Origin: an uncultured Flavobacteriaceae bacterium
Lineage (GTDB): Bacteria > Bacteroidota > Bacteroidia > Flavobacteriales > Flavobacteriaceae
DNA: 54,769 bases
Reading direction: 5' to 3'
Assembly (NCBI GenBank): GCA_905480425.1
Contig: CAJQQG010000020.1
Location: 1 to 54,769, forward strand
Shown here: positions 1-7,906 of the stretch, one piece after another
Position numbering within the stretch: position 1 is the stretch's first letter
How the letters are laid out: every line of letters starts with the position of its first letter
Notes under the pieces: model-generated
What the model saw: only the letters and a program-made list of their open reading frames with translations
Told to the model about the DNA's origin: nothing
Databases searched by the model: none
Program-made: the position numbers and the translations under genes

Positions 1-1139
1 TTTAGCTCACTTTGCTTCTCTGAGAGTAAAATTTGTGTCTCTAGTTTATTAAAATTCGCAATAATTTTGTTGGTATTAGCAAATCCTGCAAGTTTAATTA
101 TTGAGTCTTTAATATTTATTAATTCACGATTTAAGTTTTGAGATTTATATATTTTTTCTAAAACTTTATAATTATACTTTTTCTCAATTGGACTTAAATT
201 ATTCACTTTTAAATTTTCAATCGCAATTTCTTTAGCCTTGGAAAGATCGTTAAGTCCTATATAACATTCCGCTAATCTAGTTGAAATGGAAGGAGTTTCG
301 TTAGGAAATTTAATCAATATTAGCTTAGCCTTATTTAAAATTTCAATGGCCCTTTTATATTCTTTTACAGATTGATAATAGGCTCCATAAAGCGCGTAGA
401 TATAACCATAATTCCTTTGGATATAGGATCCATTGTCAAAGCTTTTTTCTGAAACCAGAGTTTCATATAAATTATCTGCAGTTTTTAAAAATTCATTCGC
501 CTTGAAAAAATTCCCTGTTCTTAAGTGTATATTAATTAATTGCGAATAAGAATAGAGCAGATCTTCTTTTTTGTCTAAAATTTTTCTACTCTCAAAAGTC
601 TTTAAATAATACTTTAGAGCTAAATCATAATTTTTATTTACAATCGCGATAAGGGCAAGATTTCCTCGAACCGTATTTAAACCATTTTGTTTATCTCCTT
701 CATTTTCATAGAGCAGAAAATTCTCTTGAGCTTCGAGATTATATTCTTTGGATTTTTTATAATCTTTGATAGGGCTGCTAAAATATATATTGGCAATATT
801 GACAAGCACCCAAGGTGGTTTATTTACTTTTTTTAAATTTCTTTCAGAAACAGGAATCGTCTCAAATGTTTCAAGTGAAATTTGAAAATATGATAAAGCA
901 GCTGCATGAAGCCCTCTTTCGTTTAGTATTTCTCCTATATGAGCATAGACTCCTGACAACCCAGGTGAGGAACTGCCATAATATGAAGCATCTAATGCCT
1001 CAAAGGCAAAGTCTAATGCTTTCTGTGGATTCGTTAGCTTGTATTTTCTGATAGAATCATTGAATGACTGAAAATCCGTGTTTGCAGTAACGTTGACTGG
1101 GGATAAACTCGTGACAAAAAAAAGTAATGTTAAAAACAA
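1..1139 (-). CDS. TPR-repeat sensor-like protein, C-terminus cut by window edge
   Basis: An open frame of about 380 codons runs off the left edge, so the C-terminal part is missing. After a hydrophobic N-terminal segment that looks like a signal peptide (ending near SPVNVTA) the protein is a chain of paired helices with TPR-like spacing (segments such as ALDFAFEALD, AALSYFQISLETFE, LALKYYLK, AIEILNKAKLI, KAKEIAIENL). The last visible residues, ETQILLSEKQSELK, begin a charged coiled coil. That layout is known from TPR-headed sensor kinases and LuxR-type regulators of Bacteroidota, but the output domain is outside the window, so the class is inference. No ATG precedes the signal peptide: TTG at 1139 is used here, while an ATT at 1157 would add a basic PKKIT n-region. 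Both the start and the exact family are uncertain. Confidence 0.6.
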   Translation of the reverse strand, partial: MFLTLLFFVTSLSPVNVTANTDFQSFNDSIRKYKLTNPQKALDFAFEALDASYYGSSSPGLSGVYAHIGEILNERGLHAAALSYFQISLETFETIPVSERNLKKVNKPPWVLVNIANIYFSSPIKDYKKSKEYNLEAQENFLLYENEGDKQNGLNTVRGNLALIAIVNKNYDLALKYYLKTFESRKILDKKEDLLYSYSQLINIHLRTGNFFKANEFLKTADNLYETLVSEKSFDNGSYIQRNYGYIYALYGAYYQSVKEYKRAIEILNKAKLILIKFPNETPSISTRLAECYIGLNDLSKAKEIAIENLKVNNLSPIEKKYNYKVLEKIYKSQNLNRELINIKDSIIKLAGFANTNKIIANFNKLETQILLSEKQSEL

Positions 1140-1208
1140 TGTTATTTTTTTAGGAATAGAAAAATAATCAATATTAAACCAATAATGATCAGTATTTCAA
1201 AAAAATCT

Positions 1209-1373
1209 TTAATAGACAACTTTGAGTTGTTTGGCTGATTTTCTTTTAAGATACTTTGCCTTCTCGGAATTAAACTTTTCCTTTGAATAAGTTTTACCGT
1301 TAAAAAAAATTGTTTTTACATTCTCTGGAAAATCTCTTTCAAACATAAAATCATGACAATACTGCTTAGGCAT
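1209..1373 (-). CDS. possible small basic protein (54 aa)
   Basis: A short ATG-started frame encodes a Lys-rich 54-residue protein starting MPKQYCHDFM and ending KQLKVVY. It contains FFNGKTYSKEKF and looks more protein-like than random AT-rich translation. It lies just upstream of the TPR gene on the same strand. I do not recognise it. The same frame stays open for ten codons before the ATG, back to a TAG, so it could also be the tail of a decayed gene. An overlapping frame without an ATG would encode a hydrophobic tail ending FLFLKK. Low confidence that either is expressed. Confidence 0.25.
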   Translation of the reverse strand: MPKQYCHDFMFERDFPENVKTIFFNGKTYSKEKFNSEKAKYLKRKSAKQLKVVY

Positions 1374-1474
1374 ACCAATATTATTTTTAACAAATTTAAA
1401 ATATCTCTAGTACATGTAATAATCAAAGAGTACTGCAAAATTACTGCGGGTTTAAATTTTTTAATTTTAATTCA

Positions 1475-2002
1475 TTGAAGAAAATCTTATTGCTTTCTGA
1501 CACCCATGGTCACTTAGACAAAAAAATAATTGGCTATATTTCCCAGGCCGATCAAGTATGGCATGCAGGTGATATAGGAAATCCCAAGGTATTAGATGAT
1601 TTAACTGCACTAAAGCCCCTTAGGGCGGTTTATGGAAATATTGACGGGCATGAAATACGACTTCAGGCCCCTGAGGTACTTTATTTCAATTGTGAAGGCG
1701 TTTCTGTGTTAATGCTTCACATTGCAGGCTACCCTGGAAGGTATAACCCCCAAGCAAGAGCCCTAATTACAAAACACAAGCCTAAATTATTGATTTGTGG
1801 TCATTCTCACATCCTCAAAGTAATGCAGGATAAAAAAAACAATCACCTTCACATGAATCCGGGAGCTGCAGGAATATCTGGCTTCCATAAAGTAAGAACA
1901 ATGCTTCGTTTTGAAATAGACAAGGGTAAAATTCAAAACCTGGAGGCGATTGAACTTGGAGTAAGAGGCGCTTTAGCGAATGCGGTCGATAGAGCGGACT
2001 AA
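1475..2002 (+). CDS. YfcE/MJ0936-family metallophosphoesterase
   Basis: The 175-residue protein is a small calcineurin-like phosphoesterase. The family's two-metal site is visible in order: SDTHGH near residue 9, AGDIGN near 32, YGNID near 54, and GHSH followed by NPGA in the C-terminal third. Members hydrolyse phosphodiesters in vitro; the physiological substrate is generally unknown. The start is a TTG at 1475, because SDTH normally sits about eight residues from the N-terminus and no ATG is available in frame. The 3' end overlaps the convergent DUF4293 gene by 30 bp. Cytoplasmic, with no signal peptide. Confidence 0.85.
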   Translation: MKKILLLSDTHGHLDKKIIGYISQADQVWHAGDIGNPKVLDDLTALKPLRAVYGNIDGHEIRLQAPEVLYFNCEGVSVLMLHIAGYPGRYNPQARALITKHKPKLLICGHSHILKVMQDKKNNHLHMNPGAAGISGFHKVRTMLRFEIDKGKIQNLEAIELGVRGALANAVDRAD

Positions 2003-2362
2003 CTTTTCATCTTTATCAATGGCCCTTCGTGCTAAAAACAATAGAATGCACTCAACCATAGAGGCTACTAGAACAAGTAAGATAATGGTATGTGTATTTC
2101 CTTCAAAGACTTTTAAGCCACAAATCTGAACAACGACAAGATTAAATAGAATTAACACAAAACAAAGGATTGACTGAATCTTTCGTTTTGAGTATAAAAA
2201 CAAACAGATCGTGGCCAATACCGGAATACTATAAAATCCGTAATAGCCATAAAACCACGAATTTAATTCCATCCCAAAAGAAGGTACAAGAGAAAGGTAT
2301 AACATTAAAGATGATAGTAAAATAACTACAAGAAGATACAAAGATTGAATCCGTTGAATCAT
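1973..2362 (-). CDS. DUF4293 four-helix membrane protein
   Basis: The 129-residue protein has four predicted membrane helices, beginning right after MIQRIQSLYL, and a short basic C-terminal tail (DKDEKLVRSIDRIR). Start motif, size and helix layout match DUF4293, a Bacteroidota-only family of unknown function. The gene is divergent from rho, a neighbourhood I recall as common in flavobacteria, and converges with the phosphodiesterase, sharing its last 30 bp. No catalytic motif is visible. Confidence 0.8.
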   Translation of the reverse strand: MIQRIQSLYLLVVILLSSLMLYLSLVPSFGMELNSWFYGYYGFYSIPVLATICLFLYSKRKIQSILCFVLILFNLVVVQICGLKVFEGNTHTIILLVLVASMVECILLFLARRAIDKDEKLVRSIDRIR

Positions 2363-2499
2363 GATAAGGTTTTTGACAAAATTAAGTTTTTTTTAAAAAC
2401 GAACTTTTTAAAATAAAAATTGTAATATTGTGGCTCTAGAACACAAAATACTTTGAGTATCAAATCTTAATACTCAGAAAGAACTTCATATAAAACTTC

Positions 2500-4092
2500 A
2501 TGTACGAAATAGAAACTCTTAAACTAAAGAAACTCGCCGAGTTACAAGAAATCGCGAAAAAAATTGGCATTAAAAGAACTGCCGGTCTGAAAAAATTAGA
2601 TCTGGTTTATCAAATCGTTGACTTTATAGCCTCTAAGCCAGACGAAACAATAGCCCCAGCAGCTCCTAGTGCTGACGCTAAAAAAGAAAATATTAAAAGT
2701 GAGGGGCAAAATAAGCCTGCTGCCAAAGTATTACCTGTTCAAAAGGTAAGTCCAAAACCACAGACAGAAAATACCCCAAACAAGGTGCCACAACATAAGC
2801 ATCCTCAAAAGAATCCAAATAAAAATAATCCCAACGCGAATCCAAAAGCCAACGCGAATAATCCAAACCAAGGGAATAGAAATAATAACCCCAATCAACA
2901 TAATAAAAATAATAACCGAAACGAGCCGAATCATAATAAAGACAATCGTAGTAGATACCGTCAGCCTGATTTTGAATTTGATGGTATTGTTGAAACAGAA
3001 GGTGTGCTAGATATTATGGCAGAAGGCTATGGTTTTTTAAGATCTTCAGACTACAATTACCTGTCCTCACCTGATGATGTGTATGTGTCTCAATCTCAAA
3101 TACGACTCTTTGGTCTAAAAACAGGTGATACTGTGCTAGGTTCAGTTCGTCCTCCAAAAGAAGGTGAAAAATATTTCCCCTTAATTAAGGTAACTAAAAT
3201 GAACGGTTTAGATCCTAAGGTGGTTCGTGATCGTGTTTCATTTGAACACCTAACCCCTTTGTTTCCTCAAGAGAAGTTTAACCTTGCCGACAAGCAAAGT
3301 ACTATTTCCACACGTATTATGGATTTATTTGCTCCTATTGGTAAGGGTCAAAGAGGAATGATTGTTTCCCAGCCAAAAACAGGTAAAACAATGTTACTTA
3401 AAGACATTGCCAATGCCATTGCTGCAAACCATCCTGAGGTTTACCAATTAATTCTATTAATTGATGAACGCCCTGAAGAGGTTACAGACATGCAGCGTAA
3501 TGTTGATGGAGAGGTGGTCGCCTCTACCTTTGATGAGCCTGCTGACCGTCACGTAAAAGTGGCAAACATTGTTCTTGAAAAGGCAAAACGACTTGTAGAA
3601 TGCGGACATGATGTAGTTATCCTACTGGATTCTATTACGCGTCTTGCAAGAGCATATAATACTGTTCAACCAGCCTCTGGTAAAATTTTAAGTGGTGGTG
3701 TGGACGCTAATGCACTTCACAAACCAAAACGTTTCTTTGGAGCGGCACGTAATATTGAAAACGGAGGATCTCTCTCTATAATTGCTACAGCTCTGACAGA
3801 AACAGGATCTAAAATGGATGAAGTAATTTTTGAAGAATTTAAGGGAACTGGAAATATGGAGCTCCAATTGGATCGCCGAATTGCTAACCGAAGAATTTTC
3901 CCAGCCATCGACTTAATATCCTCTAGTACGCGTCGTGATGACATATTACTAGATGAAACAACGATTAAACGTATGTGGATTATGCGTAAGTATCTTGCTG
4001 ACATGAATCCAGTTGAAGCAATGGAATTTATAAATGATCGCTTTAAACGCACACTAAGTAATGAAGAGTTCTTAATCTCAATGAACACATAA
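2500..4092 (+). CDS. rho: transcription termination factor Rho with Asn-rich insert
   Basis: Rho is the hexameric RNA-dependent ATPase that ends untranslated transcripts. At 530 residues it is over 100 longer than E. coli Rho. Residues 1-45 form the Rho_N helix bundle ([16 protein letters not shown]). Residues about 50-160 are a low-complexity, Asn/Pro/Lys-rich insert (repeated NPN, NNN and NKNN). The RNA-binding cold-shock-like domain follows ([16 protein letters not shown]). The ATPase has Walker [10 protein letters not shown] near 288, the [10 protein letters not shown] motif, TFDEPADRH, and Walker [17 protein letters not shown]. Asn-rich inserts are typical of Bacteroidota Rho; in B. thetaiotaomicron the corresponding disordered region has been linked to condensate formation. 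A clear terminator follows the gene. Confidence 0.97.
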   Translation: MYEIETLKLKKLAELQEIAKKIGIKRTAGLKKLDLVYQIVDFIASKPDETIAPAAPSADAKKENIKSEGQNKPAAKVLPVQKVSPKPQTENTPNKVPQHKHPQKNPNKNNPNANPKANANNPNQGNRNNNPNQHNKNNNRNEPNHNKDNRSRYRQPDFEFDGIVETEGVLDIMAEGYGFLRSSDYNYLSSPDDVYVSQSQIRLFGLKTGDTVLGSVRPPKEGEKYFPLIKVTKMNGLDPKVVRDRVSFEHLTPLFPQEKFNLADKQSTISTRIMDLFAPIGKGQRGMIVSQPKTGKTMLLKDIANAIAANHPEVYQLILLIDERPEEVTDMQRNVDGEVVASTFDEPADRHVKVANIVLEKAKRLVECGHDVVILLDSITRLARAYNTVQPASGKILSGGVDANALHKPKRFFGAARNIENGGSLSIIATALTETGSKMDEVIFEEFKGTGNMELQLDRRIANRRIFPAIDLISSSTRRDDILLDETTIKRMWIMRKYLADMNPVEAMEFINDRFKRTLSNEEFLISMNT

Positions 4093-4116
4093 TTACTTCC
4101 GTTTTACAAACAATTA

Positions 4117-4144
4117 AAGACTCCTTTTAAGGGGTCTTTTTTTT
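4117..4144 (+). terminator. Rho-independent terminator after rho
   Basis: An 8 bp stem (AAGACTCC with GGGGTCTT, one G:U pair) encloses a TTTTAA loop and is followed by a run of eight T. It sits 24 bp after the rho stop codon. Confidence 0.85.
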
Positions 4145-4256
4145 ACCCACACAATGGGGTGAAATCTTTAACTTAAGCCTTTAGAAGCCCCATAATGGAT
4201 CAGAGAAGTTAATTAATTGAAGTGGACTTAAAGTGACGGGCTAGTAAGGAGGTAAC

Positions 4257-4277
4257 TACACTTTAAAATAAAGTGTA
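4257..4277. repeat. 9 bp perfect inverted repeat in rho-rpsT gap
   Basis: TACACTTTA and TAAAGTGTA are separated by AAA. Neither strand has a T-run after it, so it is not a standard terminator. It could be an operator or a small RNA hairpin. Apart from this and the two terminators I see no gene in the roughly 280 bp between rho and rpsT. Confidence 0.4.
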
Positions 4278-4319
4278 AAAAGAAAGAAAAGGGGACTTAG
4301 AGGAAGGTGTTATATAAAC

Positions 4320-4349
4320 AAAAAAAGGCCTCTACAATAGAAACCTCTT
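4320..4349 (-). terminator. Rho-independent terminator after rpsT
   Basis: On the minus strand AAGAGGTTTC pairs with GAGGCCTTTT (ten pairs including G:U) around a TATTGTA loop, followed by a T-run. It lies 22 bp beyond the rpsT stop. Confidence 0.8.
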
Positions 4350-4371
4350 GTAATAATTAAACAAAGATCTT

Positions 4372-4623
4372 TTATAAAGAAGCAACGTGCTTAGTCAGCT
4401 TAGACTTTAAATTTGCTGCTTTATTAGCATGAATAATATTCTTTTTAGATAACTTATCTATTAAAGAAACTATAGAAGGAAACATCTTTTGTGCATCTTT
4501 CTTTACTGTAACATCTCGAAGCCTTTTAATAGCGTTACGAGTAGTCTTGTGCTGGAATCGGTTCAAAAGTCTTTTCTTGTTATTTGAACGTATTCTTTTT
4601 AAAGCGGATTTATGATTTGCCAT
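4372..4623 (-). CDS. rpsT: 30S ribosomal protein S20
   Basis: S20 binds 16S rRNA early in small-subunit assembly. The 83-residue, very basic protein starts MANHKSALKRIRSNNKKRLLN and contains the typical KTTRNAIKRLR segment, with an Ala/Lys-rich C-terminal helix (IHANKAANLKSKLTKHV). The length is normal for the family. It lies 21 bp downstream of tRNA-Glu on the same strand with no promoter in between, so both are probably made from one transcript starting at the TACATTTG box before the tRNA. A terminator follows closely. Confidence 0.97.
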   Translation of the reverse strand: MANHKSALKRIRSNNKKRLLNRFQHKTTRNAIKRLRDVTVKKDAQKMFPSIVSLIDKLSKKNIIHANKAANLKSKLTKHVASL

Positions 4624-4644
4624 AACTTGTTTTTTTTAAAATTG

Positions 4645-4716
4645 TAGCCCGTAGGGGAGTCGAACCCCTCTTTCTAGGATGAAAACCTAACGTCCTAACC
4701 GATAGACGAACGGGCC
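4645..4716 (-). tRNA. tRNA-Glu (anticodon TTC)
   Basis: A full cloverleaf can be folded on the minus strand. The acceptor GGCCCGT pairs with ACGGGCT (first pair G:U) with discriminator A. The anticodon loop is TTTTCAT with TTC at 4681-4683, and the T-arm is GGGG-TTCGACT-CCCC. The 3' CCA is not encoded. It is transcribed ahead of rpsT. Confidence 0.95.
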
Positions 4717-4729
4717 ATATTTTCGAGCG

Positions 4730-4760
4730 CAAATGTACATGTAAAAATATTATTTTCCAA
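4730..4760 (-). promoter_or_regulatory. Bacteroidota-type promoter for tRNA-Glu/rpsT
   Basis: The minus strand has TACATTTG (4737-4730), an exact TAnnTTTG -7 box, with TTGG 19 nt upstream (4760-4757) as a -33 element. The expected start point lies a few bases before the tRNA. Confidence 0.7.
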
Positions 4761-4972
4761 CCCTAAAATGAACAATACTTGAATTTTATTTAGAAGGCAA
4801 GACTTATTGCCACTGATTTGGTTAAATTTTTACAATATGGAGTTCATGAAAATTAAATTTCAATAAGATAAAGATGCAGGGGTTTTTTCACGTCAATAGT
4901 TATTTTTGAATCTTGAGGGTTGTAATTGCTAATTATTTTGTTCTCAAATAAAGAGCTACAACCATTTTGAAA

Positions 4973-6451
4973 TTAATAAGATTTTGCGAAAAGAACTCTT
5001 TGCTTAGAGGGTTTTCCAGAAAAAACACATACCCCCTCCTCTGCTATATTCTCTAAAGGAATACAACGAATCGTAGCTTTAGTTTTTTTCTTAATCGCTT
5101 CTTCAGTTTCATTAGTTCCATCCCAATGAGCAGAAACAAAACCACCTTTTTCTTTGATTATTTTTTGAAAACTTTCAAAGTCATTAACCTCCCTTATATT
5201 TTCTTCTCTAAAGTTTTTTGCCTTTTCAAATAAATCGATTTGGATCACCTCCAGCTGGCTAGTAACATGATCTACAATATCGTTTTGAGACACGTACTGC
5301 TTAGATAAAGTGTCACGGCGTGCAATCTCTAAGGTACCTTTTTCTAAATCTTTAGGACCGATTGCAATTCGAAGTGGCACCCCCTTGAGTTCGTAGTCAT
5401 TAAATTTATATCCAGGTTTAAATTTATCTCGATTATCAAACTTAACACGAATGTTTTTTTCTTCAAGCAAAGCTTTGATTCTCTGAGCTACTTCTGCAAT
5501 TTGAGCTTGTTGTTCATCTCCTTTATAAATAGGAATAATCACCACTTGAATGGGTGCTAAATTAGGAGGTAATACGAGTCCATGATCATCACTATGCGTC
5601 ATAATAAGTGCCCCAATAAGACGTGTAGAAACCCCCCATGAAGTAGCCCATACGTATTCCAATCCACCTTGGGAAGTTGCATATTTAACATCAAATGCTT
5701 TTGCGAAATTTTGTCCTAAAAAGTGAGAGGTTCCTGCTTGAAGTGCTTTTCCATCTTGCATTAGCGCCTCAATACAATAGGTTTCTTCGGCGCCTGCAAA
5801 ACGTTCACTTTCTGATTTTGTTCCCTGAATTACTGGAATTGCCATATAATTCTGAACAAAATCTGAATAGACTTGATTCATTTGTTTTGCCTCTATAAGC
5901 GCTTCTGATTTTGTTGCATGTGCAGTGTGACCCTCTTGCCATAAAAACTCAGCCGTTCTTAAAAAAAGACGTGTTCGCATTTCCCAGCGAACAACATTTG
6001 CCCATTGATTGATCAAAATAGGGAGATCTCTATAGGACTGAATCCACGATTTATAAGTGTTCCATATTACCGCTTCACTAGTGGGTCTTACCACCAACTC
6101 TTCTTCAAGTTTGGCCTCAGGATCTACAATAAGTTTTCCTTTGTTATCAGGATCATTTTTTAATCTGTAGTGGGTCACCACCGCGCATTCTTTTGCAAAA
6201 CCCTCAGCATTTTTTTCTTCAGCCTCAAATAAACTTTTAGGGACAAAAAGTGGAAAATATGCATTTTCGTGACCCGTAGCCTTAAACATTTTGTCAAGTT
6301 CAGCTTGCATTTTTTCCCATATTGCATAGCCATAGGGTTTAATAATCATGCAACCTCGTACTGCAGAATTTTCTGCTAAATCAGCTTGTACAACAATTTC
6401 ATTATACCATTTAGAATAATCTGTACTTCTAGAAGTTAATTTATTAGCCAT
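4973..6451 (-). CDS. proS: prolyl-tRNA synthetase, archaeal/eukaryal type
   Basis: ProRS charges tRNA-Pro with proline in the cytoplasm. The sequence shows class II aminoacyl-tRNA synthetase motifs: motif 2 with [26 protein letters not shown], then the motif 3 region [25 protein letters not shown], followed by the anticodon-binding domain (VVIIPIY) and a C-terminal Zn-like domain ending LFAKSY. It lacks the large editing insertion of bacterial-type ProRS, as expected for this clade. The frame is open back to an ATG at 6505, but MANKLTSRS at 6451 is preferred: it gives a 492-residue protein, and a TAGTTTTG box at 6510-6503 would place the transcript start after 6505. The gene stands alone. Confidence 0.95.
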   Translation of the reverse strand: MANKLTSRSTDYSKWYNEIVVQADLAENSAVRGCMIIKPYGYAIWEKMQAELDKMFKATGHENAYFPLFVPKSLFEAEEKNAEGFAKECAVVTHYRLKNDPDNKGKLIVDPEAKLEEELVVRPTSEAVIWNTYKSWIQSYRDLPILINQWANVVRWEMRTRLFLRTAEFLWQEGHTAHATKSEALIEAKQMNQVYSDFVQNYMAIPVIQGTKSESERFAGAEETYCIEALMQDGKALQAGTSHFLGQNFAKAFDVKYATSQGGLEYVWATSWGVSTRLIGALIMTHSDDHGLVLPPNLAPIQVVIIPIYKGDEQQAQIAEVAQRIKALLEEKNIRVKFDNRDKFKPGYKFNDYELKGVPLRIAIGPKDLEKGTLEIARRDTLSKQYVSQNDIVDHVTSQLEVIQIDLFEKAKNFREENIREVNDFESFQKIIKEKGGFVSAHWDGTNETEEAIKKKTKATIRCIPLENIAEEGVCVFSGKPSKQRVLFAKSY

Positions 6452-6502
6452 ATTAGTTTGGCATGGATTTTGCCTATATTTGTTTGTATTAGTTTTATAA
6501 TA

Positions 6503-6510
6503 CAAAACTA
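6503..6510 (-). promoter_or_regulatory. putative -7 box for proS
   Basis: TAGTTTTG on the minus strand fits TAnnTTTG. It implies a leader of about 45 nt before the ATG at 6451 and argues against a start at 6505. No clear -33 element is seen. Confidence 0.5.
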
Positions 6511-6544
6511 AACTTTTATAACCATATTTCTAAAACGTTTTTAC

Positions 6545-7888
6545 ATGAATGTAACCTTCAGTTTAGCAAAAATTAAAAAAATATTTTTAGGGCTTTTATC
6601 CTTTGTCCTTATAGTAAGCTGTGGGAGTTTTCAGAGTGCATCATATTTTGAAACTGATGGTATATACGTTTCAAAGAAGTCAAATTCTCAAGAGTCCTCA
6701 CAGGAAGTAACACAGGACACTTATTACAGTCAATATTTTCAAGATGTTGCTGATGGATATATTCCAGAAACTACTCAGGAAACCTATTTTACAGATACTG
6801 ACACATACACATCATCAGGTCAAAACCAGTCCAATGATATTGATTCTGCAACAAGTCAAATTCCTTGGGGAGGGCAAACGGCACAAACTGAAATCATTGT
6901 AGGAAATAATGGTCCAAACTATTTCTGGGGTGGTCTCTCTGGTTTTGCTTTTAGAACTTCTTCTTTTTGGAATAATTATTATGGAGATTCATTCCGATTT
7001 GGATATGGTAATTTTTTCAATCCATTTTTCAACCCCTATCAGTCAAATTTTGGATTTTGGGGAAATCAATTCTTTAATCCTTTCATGAATCCATACAGTG
7101 CATATTCAAACTTTTATAGTCCTTATGGGTATGCGAATTTTTGGAATGTTAATCAAAGATGGCGCAGAAACCGCTTCATGAATGGCTATAATAATCAGAA
7201 TCTAAATGATAGAGATTTTGCCTCTACAGTTGCCAGAGTTAGATCAGGAAGAGGAGAAAAAAATTATGGAGATTCTTCTGATAGAAATAATAGAAATGAT
7301 GATTCTAAAGAATCAAAATCTGACGACCGTGATGTGCAAAGAACAATTAATAGAATTAATGTTGGAAGGGGTGTAAGCTCTATTGGAAGAGGCGTTAGTA
7401 TTGGAACTAATCAATTGAATGAAAATATTTTAAGTAGTTCCAGATCAACAAATATTAGAAATACTCCTTCTACTTCAGGGATCACAGGATTCTATAGATC
7501 AAATACAAATATTAATAAATCGCTACAGGGAAATAGTGTGGGTAGGGTTTCATTGTCTAGAAATTCTCTAGGGGCAAGAAATAATACTAAGACATCTTCA
7601 CCAAGAACCCTTAGACCGGTAAACACCAGAAGACCAGTTGTTGTTAATAATCGACAATCTGCTGTGAGAAGAACTGCACAACAATTAACAAAAGGCGCTA
7701 AGAATTCATACAGTCGTACCAAAAAAAATAATTCTTCCCCTGCAAGATCCTATAATCCTAGTCCCGCTAGATCATACAATTCATCCCCTGCAAGATCCTA
7801 TAATTCTGGCAGCAGCAGCAGAGGTAGTAGTAGTGGTGCAAGTAGTGGCGGATCTGGAAGAAGTTCTTCTGGGGGACGTCGAAATTAA
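6545..7888 (+). CDS. low-complexity surface lipoprotein of unknown function
   Basis: The 447-residue protein has a lipoprotein signal with lipobox LIVSC (Cys26), so it should be lipidated and placed in the outer membrane or periplasm. Residues about 40-100 are Ser/Thr/Gln-rich. Residues about 115-215 are extremely rich in Phe, Tyr, Asn and Gly (NPFFNPYQSNFGFWGNQFF). The C-terminal half is Arg/Ser/Asn-rich and ends in three SSPARSYN-type octads and a Gly/Ser tail. No known domain is visible. It sits 18 bp before the outer-membrane protein gene, so the two are probably cotranscribed. A role at the cell surface is inference; the biochemical function is unknown. Confidence 0.75.
   Translation: MNVTFSLAKIKKIFLGLLSFVLIVSCGSFQSASYFETDGIYVSKKSNSQESSQEVTQDTYYSQYFQDVADGYIPETTQETYFTDTDTYTSSGQNQSNDIDSATSQIPWGGQTAQTEIIVGNNGPNYFWGGLSGFAFRTSSFWNNYYGDSFRFGYGNFFNPFFNPYQSNFGFWGNQFFNPFMNPYSAYSNFYSPYGYANFWNVNQRWRRNRFMNGYNNQNLNDRDFASTVARVRSGRGEKNYGDSSDRNNRNDDSKESKSDDRDVQRTINRINVGRGVSSIGRGVSIGTNQLNENILSSSRSTNIRNTPSTSGITGFYRSNTNINKSLQGNSVGRVSLSRNSLGARNNTKTSSPRTLRPVNTRRPVVVNNRQSAVRRTAQQLTKGAKNSYSRTKKNNSSPARSYNPSPARSYNSSPARSYNSGSSSRGSSSGASSGGSGRSSSGGRRN
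7733..7804 (+). repeat. three 24 bp in-frame tandem repeats
   Basis: Three consecutive 24 bp units (7733, 7757, 7781) each encode an octad of the form (S/P)SPARSYN. They differ mainly at third codon positions, so the repeat is kept at protein level and is not a very recent DNA duplication. Confidence 0.85.
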
Positions 7889-7906
7889 TCTAAATAACTT
7901 TTTAAA

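Noticed and set aside
2731-2934. Minus-strand frame of 67 residues inside rho
   Set aside because: It is the complement of the Asn-rich (AAT/AAC) insert, which yields a hydrophobic Ile/Val translation by composition only.
4257-4277. Inverted repeat considered as a terminator
   Set aside because: No T-run follows on either strand, and separate terminators serve rho and rpsT.
6475-6482. Plus-strand TATATTTG as promoter of the lipoprotein gene
   Set aside because: The nearest TTTG is only 14 bp upstream, too close for a -33 element, and the box lies in the proS leader; kept out as unproven.
6451-6505. Upstream ATG at 6505 as proS start
   Set aside because: The extra 18 residues are unlike family N-termini and the predicted transcript start lies downstream of 6505.
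7733-7804. Short regular repeats that could suggest a CRISPR array
   Set aside because: Units are directly adjacent, in frame and translate to a peptide repeat; there are no spacers.
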